A stretch of 40,472 nucleotides of DNA from an uncultured Pseudomonadota bacterium (GCA_949295005.1 CASFJL010000001.1:68806-109277); one strand, 5' to 3'; counted from the first letter of the stretch, positions 22,367 through 31,822 are shown. Notes: a model not told the origin generated them from the letters alone. Made by a program: numbers and translations.

Positions 22367-22597
22367 TTATTTAGATTTTTTTGCAGCAGAATTAGATTTG
22401 CAAGCTGCAGATTTTGTAGATTTTGAGTTAGAAGATTTGCTGCTGCAAGACTTTTTAGAAGAGCAAGCAGATTTTGAGCAATTAGAAAGTTGTTCAACAG
22501 CCATAGACCAAAAATATTCATCTTGACCATTCGGACAACCGGCATTTTGCCAGTTATAATAAGCAGCGATGCGGATTGCATCTTCATTGTTTTTCAT
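22367..22597 (-). CDS. DUF2934-type small protein with Ser/Lys/Cys-rich tail
   Basis: ATG 22595-22597 behind GGAG gives 76 residues. The first ~37 (DAIRIAAYYNWQNAGCPNG, then QDEYFWSMAVEQL) match DUF2934, a short domain of unknown function with a conserved 'A...W...G.P.G....fW..A' pattern. The remaining ~38 residues are a low-complexity tail of Ser, Lys, Ala and four Cys (SKSACSSKKSCSSKS), positively charged and probably disordered. Other DUF2934 proteins often have basic Ala/Lys-rich tails; the Cys content is unusual. A DNA-associated or metal-binding role is conceivable, but nothing is established. Confidence 0.75.
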   Translation of the reverse strand: MKNNEDAIRIAAYYNWQNAGCPNGQDEYFWSMAVEQLSNCSKSACSSKKSCSSKSSNSKSTKSAACKSNSAAKKSK

Positions 22598-22722
22598 GAT
22601 AATAAACTCCAAATTAAAAATGTTCTAAAACACTTATTACTATAACTTCAAAAAAAATAACGTCAACAATAAATTGCAGAAAAAATAAATGTTTATAAAA
22701 TAAAAGTTATAACTAGGTATAT

Positions 22723-22752
22723 TTGCTTGCAATTAAGAATATATCTTATAAA
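22723..22752 (+). promoter_or_regulatory. Candidate promoter of the glgB-glgX-malQ operon
   Basis: TTGCTT (22723-22728), 18 bases, then TATAAA (22747-22752). The ~45-base leader contains a small hairpin TTTAGT-TCTTGG-ACTAAA just before the GGGGAG ribosome binding site. Confidence 0.4.
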
Positions 22753-22801
22753 TTATCAGAGAAAAAAATTTAGTTCTTGGACTAAACTGGGGAGTATATT
22801 T

Positions 22802-25006
22802 ATGGAAAATTTATTATCAAAAGAAGAAATGAATGCCATTATAGATGGGGATCACGGTAATCCTTTTTCTGTGCTGGGAATACATAAAGATAAAGGCTCA
22901 AAAGAGGTATTTATCAGAACCTATCAACCACATGCCGTATCAGTAGAATTGATTGATGAAAACAACAATTCTTTGGGTTATTTAACCAAACTAGATGAGC
23001 GTGGATTCTTTCAAATCAACCTCGGTCCGAGAGACAATTTCAATTACAAATTCAAAATAGAAAATGACAAACATGAATTTTATGAAATTCATGATACATA
23101 CGCTTTTCCATCCATATTAGGAGATATTGATATTTACCTTTTGGCAGAAGGTAATCATTTGGATATGTATAAAAAACTTGGAGCGCACGTAAACACAATT
23201 AACGGTGTTAAAGGTGTGAGTTTTGCTGTTTGGGCGCCCAATGCCAAAAGAGTAAGTGTGGTCGGAAACTTTAACAATTGGGACGGCCGCACCCATGTTA
23301 TGCGCAAGCATATCAGCTGTGGCGTGTGGGATATTTTTGTGCCTGAGTTAAAAGAAGGTGAAGTTTATAAATATGAAATCAAAACACAAGAAGATTACAT
23401 TTTGACCAAAACAGATCCGGTTGGATTCTATTCTGAAGTCAGACCATGCACAGCGTCAATTGTATATGATATCAATAAATATCAATGGAATGATTCTGAC
23501 TGGATGGCATATAGAGAAATCCATAATAGTTTTGATAAACCGATGTCAATTTATGAGGTGCATTTAGGGTCATGGCGCCGCAAAGGAGAAAACGGTTCAG
23601 AGTTTTTAACTTATAGAGAATTGGCAGACAGATTGGTTCCATATGTGAGCAATATGGGTTTCACACATGTAGAGTTTTTGCCGCTAACAGAACACCCGTT
23701 AGATGCATCATGGGGATATCAAGTAACAGGTATGTTTGCGCCCACATCCAGATTCGGCACGCCTGATGATTTCAGATATATGATAGACACCTTCCACCAA
23801 GCCGGCATTAGTGTAATAATGGACTGGGTTCCGGCACACTTCCCGAAAGATGGTCATGGCTTGGTTGAATTTGACGGAACACATTTGTATGAGCACGCCG
23901 ACCCAAGAAAAGGCGAACACACCGATTGGGGTACAAAAATTTACAACTATGGTCGTACGGAAGTTTGTAACTTTTTATGTGCCAGTGCTTTATATTGGTT
24001 AAAAGAATATCATATAGACGGCTTGCGTGTTGATGCCGTCGCCTCAATGCTATATTTGGATTATTCCAGAAAGAATGGGGAGTGGATTCCCAATATCTAT
24101 GGCGGTAATGAAAATTTGGAGGCCATTTCATTTTTACGCAAGATGAATGAGTTGGCATATTCTCAAAGCAAAGGCGCAGTTACCATTGCAGAAGAGTCCA
24201 CGGCATGGCCGATGGTTTCTCGTCCGACATCAATGGGTGGTTTGGGTTTTGGATATAAATGGAATATGGGTTGGATGAATGATACTTTGCGCTATATTAG
24301 CCATGAACCCATTCACAGAAAATATCACCATGGTATGCTGACTTTTGGCTTGCTCTATGCTTTTAATGAAAACTTTATTTTGCCGATTTCTCATGATGAG
24401 GTGGTGCATGGCAAAGGCTCAATGTTGTCAAAAATGCCTGGAGATGAGTGGCAAAAGTTTGCCAATTTAAGAGCATATTATGGCTTTATGTATACACACC
24501 CAGGAAAAAAGCTTTTATTCATGGGGTGTGAGTTTGGACAAGATTGGGAGTGGAATTCAGAAGAAAGCTTGCGTTGGCATTTGTTGGAATATCCGATGTA
24601 TAAAGGTATGCAAAACTGTGTTAGAGATTTGAACCTGATGTATAAGGGCAATCCTGCTTTTTATGAAGAAGATTTTGACTATCGCGGGTTTGAATGGATT
24701 GATCATAGCAATGCAGATGATAGTGTTGTTGCCTATATCAGAAAAGCGCATGATCCAAGAGACTATATGGTTGTTATTACCAACTTCACGCCGGTTGTCA
24801 GACACAACTATCGTTTGGGTGTTAATGAGTTATGTCAATATCAAGAAATATTTAACAGTGATGATAAGAACTATTGGGGAAGTGGTGTTAAAAATGAGGG
24901 GTTGATAGATGCCCAAACTCAAGACTGGAATTGCAAACCATATTCAATTGAATTAACTTTGCCGCCGCTGTCTACAATTGTCTTAAAACCCGTTCGTAAG
25001 GAATAA
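22802..25006 (+). CDS. glgB: 1,4-alpha-glucan branching enzyme
   Basis: ATG 22802 after GGGGAG gives 734 residues. The order is an N1 domain (GNPFSVLGIHKD), a CBM48 domain (VSFAVWAPNAKRVSVVGNFNNWDG, ~139-162), then a GH13 barrel: YEVHLGSWRR (251-260), EHPLDASWGYQVTGMF, the nucleophile Asp411 in DGLRVDAVASMLY, the acid Glu464 in TIAEES and His531-Asp532 in ISHDEVVHGKGS. All catalytic residues are intact and the length equals that of E. coli GlgB. It makes alpha-1,6 branches in glycogen. It is the first gene of an operon; glgX follows after 5 bases. The synthesis genes glgA and glgC are not in this window. Confidence 0.96.
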   Translation: MENLLSKEEMNAIIDGDHGNPFSVLGIHKDKGSKEVFIRTYQPHAVSVELIDENNNSLGYLTKLDERGFFQINLGPRDNFNYKFKIENDKHEFYEIHDTYAFPSILGDIDIYLLAEGNHLDMYKKLGAHVNTINGVKGVSFAVWAPNAKRVSVVGNFNNWDGRTHVMRKHISCGVWDIFVPELKEGEVYKYEIKTQEDYILTKTDPVGFYSEVRPCTASIVYDINKYQWNDSDWMAYREIHNSFDKPMSIYEVHLGSWRRKGENGSEFLTYRELADRLVPYVSNMGFTHVEFLPLTEHPLDASWGYQVTGMFAPTSRFGTPDDFRYMIDTFHQAGISVIMDWVPAHFPKDGHGLVEFDGTHLYEHADPRKGEHTDWGTKIYNYGRTEVCNFLCASALYWLKEYHIDGLRVDAVASMLYLDYSRKNGEWIPNIYGGNENLEAISFLRKMNELAYSQSKGAVTIAEESTAWPMVSRPTSMGGLGFGYKWNMGWMNDTLRYISHEPIHRKYHHGMLTFGLLYAFNENFILPISHDEVVHGKGSMLSKMPGDEWQKFANLRAYYGFMYTHPGKKLLFMGCEFGQDWEWNSEESLRWHLLEYPMYKGMQNCVRDLNLMYKGNPAFYEEDFDYRGFEWIDHSNADDSVVAYIRKAHDPRDYMVVITNFTPVVRHNYRLGVNELCQYQEIFNSDDKNYWGSGVKNEGLIDAQTQDWNCKPYSIELTLPPLSTIVLKPVRKE

Positions 25007-25011
25007 GAAAA

Positions 25012-27090
25012 ATGTCAAAAGAAAAAGCTCAAGAAGGTTATCCATATCCGTTAGGGTCAACATATGACGGACATGGAGTAAATTTTGCGTTGTTTTCAAT
25101 CAATGCGCAAAAAGTTGAGCTTTGTCTTTTTGATGAAACCGGAATTAATGAAACAGCCAGATATGAAATTACGGAAAGTGATAATAATATTTGGCATATT
25201 TACATTCCGAATTTAAAACCGGAACAAGTTTATGGATATAGAGTTTATGGTCCTTACAAGCCCGAAGAAGGGCATAGATTTAATCCAAATAAATTATTGA
25301 TTGACCCTTATGGCAAAAAGCTGGTTGGTAAACTGATATGGCACAAAGCGTTATTTGGCTATGATGTTGATAGTCCGGAAAGAGATTTATCTTTCAGCAC
25401 TTTAGACAGTGCGCCATATGTACCAAAATCAGTTGTTGTTGCAGATGATTATGATTGGAGTGATGATGTTCGCCCCAATCATAAGTTTGAAGATACAATT
25501 GTTTATGAAACGCATTTAAGAGGCTATACCAAGCTTCACCCCAAAGTGGCAGATAGCAAAAGGGGGAGATTTGCCGGTTTTGCCTCTAAATCGGTTTTGC
25601 ATTATTTAAAATGGTTGGGAATAACGGCGGTAGAATTTTTGCCGATACATGCCTTTTTTGGAAACAGGCACAAAAAAGGTTTTGTAAAAGACAATTATTG
25701 GGGATATGAAAGTTTTAGTTTTTTTGCGCCGGAACAAAGATATTCCGCAAGTCATAAATTATCAGAAATAAAAGATATGATAAAAGCTTTGCACAAGCAA
25801 GGAATAGAAGTGATTTTAGACGTGGTATACAATCACACGGGAGAAGGCAATCAGCTTGGTCCGACAATTTGTTATCGCGGAATTGACAATGCCAACTATT
25901 ATTGTTTGAGCAAAGAAAATAAAAGATACTATTATGATTCCACTGGCTGTGGCGCATCATTTAACTTGCAAAACCCATATGTGTTAAAATTGGTTATGGA
26001 TTCTCTTCGTTATTGGTATGAAGAAATGCACGTGGATGGCTTTAGGTTTGATTTGGCAACAACCTTATGCCGTATGAATACGGAATTTAAGCAAGAGTGT
26101 GGTTTTTTATATTCCATTAAGCAAGATCCGGTTTTAAATAAAGCAAAATTGATTGCAGAACCGTGGGATATAGGTTATGGCGGTTATCAGGTTGGCGCAT
26201 TTATGTCCGGTTGGGCAGAGTGGAATGATAAGTTTAGAGATGTTGTTCGCCGTTTTTGGAAAGGGGATGAAGGTCAGGTTGCTGTTCTAGCCAGTCGGGT
26301 GGCCGGTTCCAGTGATGTTTTCAACCATACGGGGCGCAACATATGGAGTAGTGTTAATTTTGTTACGGCGCACGATGGTTTTTCATTAAGAGATTTGGTT
26401 AAGCATAATCAAAAGCACAATTTTGCTAATAATGAAAATAACCGTGACGGTTCAGACAGCAACTGGAGTTGGAATTCCGGAGCAGAAGGAGAGACAGATA
26501 ATTCCATAATCATAGATAATCGAATTAATCGAATGAAGGCAATGTTTGCAACCTTGCTTCTTTCTTTTGGAACACCGATGATTTTGGCCGGAGATGAATT
26601 GTGCCATACCAATATGGGTAACAACAATCCCTATTGTCAGGATAATTCCATTACATGGATAAACTGGGAAGGTATTAACCGCATAGACAGAGAAATGGCC
26701 AAATATGTCAGACGCTTAATTAAGCTGAGAAAAAGATTGGGCATATTTGAAAGAAAAAAATTTTTGGTAGGTGCACCTGTTGATGATAAAAACATTAAAG
26801 ATATTACGTGGTATAATGAGCTTGGTCATGAAATGACGACGGCTGAATGGCAGGATAATAAGCGTAAATCATTGGCATATAGTGTATACAACGGAAAAAA
26901 ATATGTTTTTTGCATTTTGAATGCTCAGTCAAAAGATATAAATTGGCAATTGCCAAATATAGATCGCAGAATGTGCTGGAAATTATTGCTGGACAGTTCA
27001 AGCAAATTTTTAACCAAAGTCAATACATGCAGCAACCAAAAAGTAAGTGTTCCGGCATGGAGTGTCTTGCTTTTTGAAATAGATAAATAA
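25012..27090 (+). CDS. glgX: Glycogen debranching enzyme (isoamylase type)
   Basis: The 692-residue protein has CBM48 (PYPLGSTYDGHGVNFALFS at ~11-29) and a GH13 barrel with YETHLRGYTKLHP, ILDVVYNHTGEGN, nucleophile Asp347 in VDGFRFDLATTL, Glu383 in LIAEPWD and His454-Asp455 in TAHDGFSLRDLV. The isoamylase-type signature around 'NWSWNSGAEGETDN' and 'CQDNSITWINWE' supports GlgX rather than a maltooligosyl trehalohydrolase. It removes alpha-1,6-linked limit branches from glycogen. It lies between glgB and malQ; ATG 25012 is five bases after the glgB stop, so translation is likely coupled. Confidence 0.95.
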   Translation: MSKEKAQEGYPYPLGSTYDGHGVNFALFSINAQKVELCLFDETGINETARYEITESDNNIWHIYIPNLKPEQVYGYRVYGPYKPEEGHRFNPNKLLIDPYGKKLVGKLIWHKALFGYDVDSPERDLSFSTLDSAPYVPKSVVVADDYDWSDDVRPNHKFEDTIVYETHLRGYTKLHPKVADSKRGRFAGFASKSVLHYLKWLGITAVEFLPIHAFFGNRHKKGFVKDNYWGYESFSFFAPEQRYSASHKLSEIKDMIKALHKQGIEVILDVVYNHTGEGNQLGPTICYRGIDNANYYCLSKENKRYYYDSTGCGASFNLQNPYVLKLVMDSLRYWYEEMHVDGFRFDLATTLCRMNTEFKQECGFLYSIKQDPVLNKAKLIAEPWDIGYGGYQVGAFMSGWAEWNDKFRDVVRRFWKGDEGQVAVLASRVAGSSDVFNHTGRNIWSSVNFVTAHDGFSLRDLVKHNQKHNFANNENNRDGSDSNWSWNSGAEGETDNSIIIDNRINRMKAMFATLLLSFGTPMILAGDELCHTNMGNNNPYCQDNSITWINWEGINRIDREMAKYVRRLIKLRKRLGIFERKKFLVGAPVDDKNIKDITWYNELGHEMTTAEWQDNKRKSLAYSVYNGKKYVFCILNAQSKDINWQLPNIDRRMCWKLLLDSSSKFLTKVNTCSNQKVSVPAWSVLLFEIDK

Positions 27091-27104
27091 ATATGGAGTT
27101 ATAA

Positions 27105-29249
27105 ATGGATAATTTAAAATTATTGGCAGAAAAGTTGGGAATATCAACTCATTTTACAGATGCCGGAAAAAATAGAAAAGAATATGATGTTGATGAAAAT
27201 CTTTTGGCTTTTTTTGCAGAAAAAATGGGTTATAAAGCTTCCAGTTCAGAAGAAATAAACAACTCCATAGAAGCGGTAGATAAAAGAAGATGGCAACAGT
27301 CTTTAGAAAAAATTTATGTTGTTGAGCAAGATGATGTTAAGTTTGATTTGGTTGTTCCGGCAGATTATGCGTCAGAAGATTTTGCCTTAAATTTAACCAG
27401 CAAATATTGCACGGTTCCCGAGCCAATGTCATTTGAAGTGATTAATGATGAAGAATATCGCTTAATCGGCAAGACCAAATATGTTCGCCTCAAATTTATT
27501 ATCACCTCAAAGTTAGAAATAGGTTATTATGATGTGGATTTGCAAGTCGGTTTCAAACATTATAAAACAACCCTTGCCGTTGCGCCGAAACGCTGTTGGC
27601 AGAATGAGGCTTTGCAGCACAAACTTTGGGGGTATGCAATTCAACTTTATTCATTAAAGAGTGAAAGAAACTGGGGTGTTGGTGATTTTACGGATTTGGC
27701 AAATTTTGTAAAATTGGCAGCCCAATCCGGAGCAGATATTATAGGTATAAATCCGTTAAATGTTTTAGCGCACGATTATCCTGAAAATGCCAGCCCGTAT
27801 CAGTCAATCAGCCGCATATACTTAAACCCGATTTATATTGATGTTGAAAAAGTTCCCGAATATCAAGCAGAAGATAAAGAAGAATATGCCGAGGATATTG
27901 AAGAATTTCGCCAAAGTGAATTGATTCAATATGAGCATATATATCCGATAAAAATCAGCTTTTTACAAAAGTGTTATGACAGATTGATAGAAAATAAAAA
28001 CTCAGACAGATATAAAGAGTTTGAAGAATATATGGTCAAAGAGGGTGCCGAGTTGGAAAGATTGGCTATTTTTCAAACCTTATATCATCAATATACCAAT
28101 GAAGTTTGGGGCGGGTGGAAAGCATGGCCTGAAGAATATCAAACCCCACATTCATTAGCCGTAAAAGAATATGCCAAAGAACATGCGTATGAAATAAATT
28201 TCTTTAAGTTTTTGCAGTTTGAGGCAGAAAGACAATTAAAAGAAGTTGTTGAAATTGTAAAATCATCAAAAATGAAAGTTGGTTTGTACAGAGATTTGGC
28301 GGTAGGTGTCGGACAAGACAGTGCCGAAGTTTGGAGCGAGCCGGATTTATTCTTTAAGGAAGCAGGAGCAGGTGCGCCGCCTGATGCGTTTTTCCCTGCA
28401 GGACAAAAATGGAATTTGGGTGCGTTCAGACCTCAAGCATTAAAAGATGATGCATACAGACCTTTTATTAAAATTTTAAGAGCCAATATGAACTATGCCG
28501 GAGCTTTAAGAATAGACCATGTCATGAGTTTGTTGCGCTTATTTATTTTGCCTGAAAAAATGGACGGTGGCACATATATATATTATAACTTCAAAGATAT
28601 GCTCAATATTGTAGCGTTAGAGAGTTGCTTAAATAAATGTGCAATAGTTGGAGAAAGTATTGGTAATGTTCCGGACGGATTTTTAGATAGTCTGGCAGAA
28701 AAAAATATATATTCTTTGAGCGTTTTATGGGCAGAGAGATATAACTGCGGTTGGGGAGATTTTAAATTGCCTCAAACTTATCCGAACAATGCTTTTGTAT
28801 CTGTCGGCACACATGATATGCCGCCTTTAAGAATGTGGTGGTTCGGCTATGATATTGAACTTTCATATCAATTGGGCTTAATTGAAAATGAGCATCTTCG
28901 TAATGAAGAATACAAAAAAAGAGAAAATGACCGTTGGCATTTGTTAAAGGCGCTGGATGAAGCAAAAGTTTGGCCTGAAGATAATTTAAGAAAGGCAGAT
29001 TATATTTATGGAGAAAATTATCCGGAAGGTATGGAAGAAGCCATTCATAAATTTATGGCAAAGACCAATTGTCCGGTTTTCTTGGCTCAGTTGGAAGATA
29101 TTTTGCATGTAGAAAAACAGCAAAATCTTCCAGGAACAGATAGAGACCTGCATCCAAACTGGAGAAGAAAAATTCCGGTTGCATTGGAAAAATTGGCTCA
29201 AGATATTGCCTATATTCGCAATGTCGCGGCAATTACTTCCGAAAGATAG
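27105..29249 (+). CDS. malQ: 4-alpha-glucanotransferase (amylomaltase)
   Basis: The 714-residue GH77 enzyme has an N-terminal extension (~1-160) as in E. coli-type MalQ, then LWGYAIQLYSLKSERNWGVGDF and ASPYQSISRIYLNPIYIDVE. Catalytic residues are visible: nucleophile Asp471 in RIDHVMSL, acid Glu517 in VGESIGNVP and Asp571 in GTHDMPPLR. It transfers maltodextrin segments between chains, converting short oligosaccharides freed by GlgX. The product LPGTDRDLHPNWRRK near the C-terminus is a MalQ hallmark. It follows glgX by 14 bases and ends at a strong terminator, completing a glycogen-remodelling operon that lacks a phosphorylase gene. Confidence 0.95.
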   Translation: MDNLKLLAEKLGISTHFTDAGKNRKEYDVDENLLAFFAEKMGYKASSSEEINNSIEAVDKRRWQQSLEKIYVVEQDDVKFDLVVPADYASEDFALNLTSKYCTVPEPMSFEVINDEEYRLIGKTKYVRLKFIITSKLEIGYYDVDLQVGFKHYKTTLAVAPKRCWQNEALQHKLWGYAIQLYSLKSERNWGVGDFTDLANFVKLAAQSGADIIGINPLNVLAHDYPENASPYQSISRIYLNPIYIDVEKVPEYQAEDKEEYAEDIEEFRQSELIQYEHIYPIKISFLQKCYDRLIENKNSDRYKEFEEYMVKEGAELERLAIFQTLYHQYTNEVWGGWKAWPEEYQTPHSLAVKEYAKEHAYEINFFKFLQFEAERQLKEVVEIVKSSKMKVGLYRDLAVGVGQDSAEVWSEPDLFFKEAGAGAPPDAFFPAGQKWNLGAFRPQALKDDAYRPFIKILRANMNYAGALRIDHVMSLLRLFILPEKMDGGTYIYYNFKDMLNIVALESCLNKCAIVGESIGNVPDGFLDSLAEKNIYSLSVLWAERYNCGWGDFKLPQTYPNNAFVSVGTHDMPPLRMWWFGYDIELSYQLGLIENEHLRNEEYKKRENDRWHLLKALDEAKVWPEDNLRKADYIYGENYPEGMEEAIHKFMAKTNCPVFLAQLEDILHVEKQQNLPGTDRDLHPNWRRKIPVALEKLAQDIAYIRNVAAITSER

Positions 29250-29260
29250 ACAGAATAAAA

Positions 29261-29297
29261 AAACTCCCAAGATTAAAATCTTTGGGAGTTTTTTTTT
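29261..29297 (+). terminator. Terminator of the glg-malQ operon
   Basis: AAACTCCCAA-GAT and ATC-TTTGGGAGTTT pair around a TAAA loop (one bulged base), followed by a long T run to 29297. Confidence 0.88.
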
Positions 29298-29404
29298 ACG
29301 AATTGCAAAAAACACTCAATTTTAAATATATTGACAAAGCTTTCAAAATATTACATCTTATGCCTCATAAGAAAATATAATTATGAACTTAAAATTATTT
29401 TTGT

Positions 29405-29599
29405 ATGAAACAATTTTTTTTAGAATTTATCGGTCTAGCCCTTGTCGGGATAGTGTTATCATCCGGTGTTTGTTTATTTGTGCTAGAAGATATTGTATCG
29501 TGGCAAACGATAGTTTTACCTCCTGTAATAATCGCTGCAATTTATTGCATTGCTAAAGCTCTTGAAAACGGCTATGGTGAAGATGCTGTTGATGACTGA
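29405..29599 (+). CDS. Small two-helix membrane protein, unknown
   Basis: The 64-residue product has two hydrophobic segments (FIGLALVGIVLSSGVCLFVLE-type start and VLPPVIIAAIYCIAKAL) and an acidic C-terminus (GYGEDAVDD). No family is recognised and there is no clear Shine-Dalgarno, so it may be weakly translated or not a gene. It stands alone between the malQ terminator and a broken small gene. Confidence 0.4.
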   Translation: MKQFFLEFIGLALVGIVLSSGVCLFVLEDIVSWQTIVLPPVIIAAIYCIAKALENGYGEDAVDD

Positions 29600-29648
29600 T
29601 TGAGTGTTTTATTTATTTTTATATTAACTGTCTTAAATTCAAAAATTA

Positions 29649-29748
29649 TGAAATTGAATACTATTGATACTATTAAAGATTTGGTTCTTTAGAAAATGCT
29701 GCTGACAATATGGGAATGTTCGGTGATTTAGCCGTTGAACTCCATTAA
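29649..29748 (+). pseudogene. Broken small gene ending at a terminator
   Basis: A frame from ATG 29649 (MKLNTIDTIKDL) meets TAG at about 29689. A one-base frame change at that point joins it to a frame reading SLENAADNMGMFGDLAVELH and stopping with TAA at 29746-29748, three bases before a strong hairpin terminator. The good fit of the second part to the terminator suggests a former ~33-residue gene inactivated by a frameshift. The family is unknown; chance is possible given the short length. Confidence 0.3.
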
Positions 29749-29751
29749 ATT

Positions 29752-29786
29752 AAAAAAGGTTTGAGTCTTTACTCAAACCTTTTTTC
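29752..29786. terminator. Bidirectional terminator, end of the flagellar operon
   Basis: AAAAAAGGTTTGAGT (29752-29766) and ACTCAAACCTTTTTT (29771-29785) form a 15-bp stem with a 4-base loop and work in both directions. It probably ends the leftward flgI-flgL transcript. The ~100 bases from here to the flgL stop at 29887 hold only a 22-codon minus-strand frame (start near 29848) with a GGAAGAGG site, too short to call. Confidence 0.8.
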
Positions 29787-29886
29787 TTTTGTAACGCTTC
29801 CATTTCTTTTTGTCGCGAGGTTAGTTCTATTGCTCATGCTTTTGCCTCTTCCTTTTGACTTATTCTAAAGTAAGCGTTTTTTTTAC

Positions 29887-31812
29887 TTACAAGTAATTAA
29901 GCAAAGATGTGCTCATGGCTGTTTGCAAAACCGAATAAGAAGCATTGAGCTGATTAACGGCCAACAACATTTTAACAGAGGCTTCTGTTTGATCAACATT
30001 TTTTAAGCTATCTATATTTGTTTGCAAATTAAACTCCACTTGTGTTAAGTTTTCATTGACAGTGTTCAAGACAACGGTATTTGAATCCATTTTTGCTTGA
30101 ATGGTGTATAAATCTGCATTTTTAGAGCCGTCAGATGTTCCGCCGCTAAACAACGCGTCACTAATTAAGTTGAGAGCTTCTTCAACCAAATCTTGAGTTT
30201 TAAGAGGGTTAACGGTCACATCTTCTTCCAGAGGGTTTCTGGTATCAACCAAATTACCCTGAGCAATAGAGCCAAGAGCTCTAAACATTTTTTCAAAGGC
30301 TCCGTTTTTAGCATTAACATCTAACACCAAAGATTGATTTTCACTAATTCTTTTTTCCGTATCAATATCACCGCCTTGATAATAGGTTTGAGCCGTCATA
30401 CTCCAATTATTAGAATTAATGGTTTGAGTATTATCAGGCCAATATCCGGGCTCATAGGTAACATAAAGCTCCGTTCCATCAGGGCTAATTCCGGTAACCT
30501 GAACGTGAGAAGCAATGTTTTTATCAAAACCATTCATGTTAACCACGGTTCCAATCGGAAAAGAGGTGCTAAAGTTTGCATTTCCGCCACCGGCTAAAGT
30601 TTCAGAAGCTTGAACTGGGGTAGATTCTTCAAAGGTGATAGTCTTACCATCAGCAGAAACAGACTTTACCACATAAGAACCACTATTAGCTCCAGCATCA
30701 CCCAATACCAATGTGTCACCGGCTTTAATAGATGAAAAGGCTCCAACTTGAGTTGCTTTAACAGTGTTAGCGGTTGCATCAAATATTAAATCGCCGGTGG
30801 TTTGAGCATTGGCAGTTAACACATCTTTGAGGAAACTGCCGCCATTGGCTTTAATTGTTCCGGTGTTTGTACCGGTATTGATAAGCTCAATTTCTCCGGT
30901 TTGTTCGGAAGATACTTCATAAACAGACAAATCTGCATTGCCGTTTGTTGGATATACAATATTAATACCATCATAATAAGCCTGAAATTCTTCCAATGTG
31001 GTAAAAGGAAAATTAACGGGAGCTTGCTCAGATTTTCCGCCGCCAAACAAATATTTTCCGTTAGCAGAAATATTCAAGCAATCAGCCAAAGCTTGCATTG
31101 TCGTAAAAGCAAAAGACTGCAGTTCTTTTAATTTTTGATATTGCTCATCACTCATGGTATGAGGTTCACCGGTTATAACGCCTTGAGCATTTAACAAAGT
31201 AGATTCGCCATCAATGGTATAAAGAGGAAAAGAAAATGTATTATCCTCTTCATCAAATGTAAAATTAGGAAAATTTCCGGGGTCTGTATTTTGCAATTTA
31301 TCTTTTAATGCATTTAAGACGTTAGTGGCATAATCATCAGTACCCGGTGTTAGAGTGGATAAATCAATATTATTACCGGTATTATCACCATTATCAGTAA
31401 AAGTATAAGTTTCACCATTGACAGTAATTGTTGTACCAACATAAACATCATCATTGCTGCTCAAGGTAATTTTTCCGCCGGTATAATCCGGAGTAATGGA
31501 TTCTAAGTCCATACCGCTAAATTCATTAAGCAAAGACTTCATATCTGTAATATTATCATATATTGCAGACAAAGAAGTATTGATAGCATTGACTTCAGTT
31601 TCAATGATTTTGTTATTTTCAATAAAATTGGTTACAACACCAAGAGCAGCTTCATTACCCACAATGGCAGAAGCACTCATGCCATAACCAGAATAAACAG
31701 GAGATTTTAATCCGGTCTGAGCTTGGAAACCATACAAATCAACATAAGACTTTGTATTAAGAGTACGATTGACCATGTTAACATAAGTATTATAAGTAGG
31801 AACTCTAGTCAT
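29887..31812 (-). CDS. flgL: Flagellar hook-associated protein 3 (hook-filament junction)
   Basis: The 641-residue protein has flagellin-like helical ends: the N-terminus RVPTYNTYVNMVNRTLNTKS with FQAQTGLKSPVYSGYG, and the C-terminus NLTQVEFNLQTNIDSLKNVDQTEA and VLQTAMSTSLLNYL. FTTMQALADCLNISANGKYLFGG is a classic FlgL segment. FlgL is usually 300-500 residues; here a large beta-rich, Thr/Gly/Asn-rich region (about 115-210 and 290-510) is inserted between the helical parts and would project from the junction surface. AGGAG lies 7 bases before the ATG, and flgK is 10 bases upstream. It is the last gene of the flagellar operon. Confidence 0.85.
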   Translation of the reverse strand: MTRVPTYNTYVNMVNRTLNTKSYVDLYGFQAQTGLKSPVYSGYGMSASAIVGNEAALGVVTNFIENNKIIETEVNAINTSLSAIYDNITDMKSLLNEFSGMDLESITPDYTGGKITLSSNDDVYVGTTITVNGETYTFTDNGDNTGNNIDLSTLTPGTDDYATNVLNALKDKLQNTDPGNFPNFTFDEEDNTFSFPLYTIDGESTLLNAQGVITGEPHTMSDEQYQKLKELQSFAFTTMQALADCLNISANGKYLFGGGKSEQAPVNFPFTTLEEFQAYYDGINIVYPTNGNADLSVYEVSSEQTGEIELINTGTNTGTIKANGGSFLKDVLTANAQTTGDLIFDATANTVKATQVGAFSSIKAGDTLVLGDAGANSGSYVVKSVSADGKTITFEESTPVQASETLAGGGNANFSTSFPIGTVVNMNGFDKNIASHVQVTGISPDGTELYVTYEPGYWPDNTQTINSNNWSMTAQTYYQGGDIDTEKRISENQSLVLDVNAKNGAFEKMFRALGSIAQGNLVDTRNPLEEDVTVNPLKTQDLVEEALNLISDALFSGGTSDGSKNADLYTIQAKMDSNTVVLNTVNENLTQVEFNLQTNIDSLKNVDQTEASVKMLLAVNQLNASYSVLQTAMSTSLLNYL

Positions 31813-31822
31813 AACACATCTC

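Noticed and set aside
23708-24158. Long minus-strand frames inside glgB
   Set aside because: They lie wholly within an intact, motif-complete glgB and show no protein-like features; the same applies to other antisense frames in gltX, cysS, flgK and the portal gene.
29382-29560. Alternative frame from ATG 29382 overlapping the small membrane protein
   Set aside because: Its translation is rich in Cys/Arg without protein-like pattern, whereas the frame from 29405 gives two clear membrane segments.
29770-29880. Minus-strand frame reading through TGA (AIELTSRQKEMEALQ) as evidence of TGA recoding
   Set aside because: Several clear genes end with TGA (portal, the 2091 gene, flgJ), so TGA is a stop; the frame is short and probably chance or a relic.
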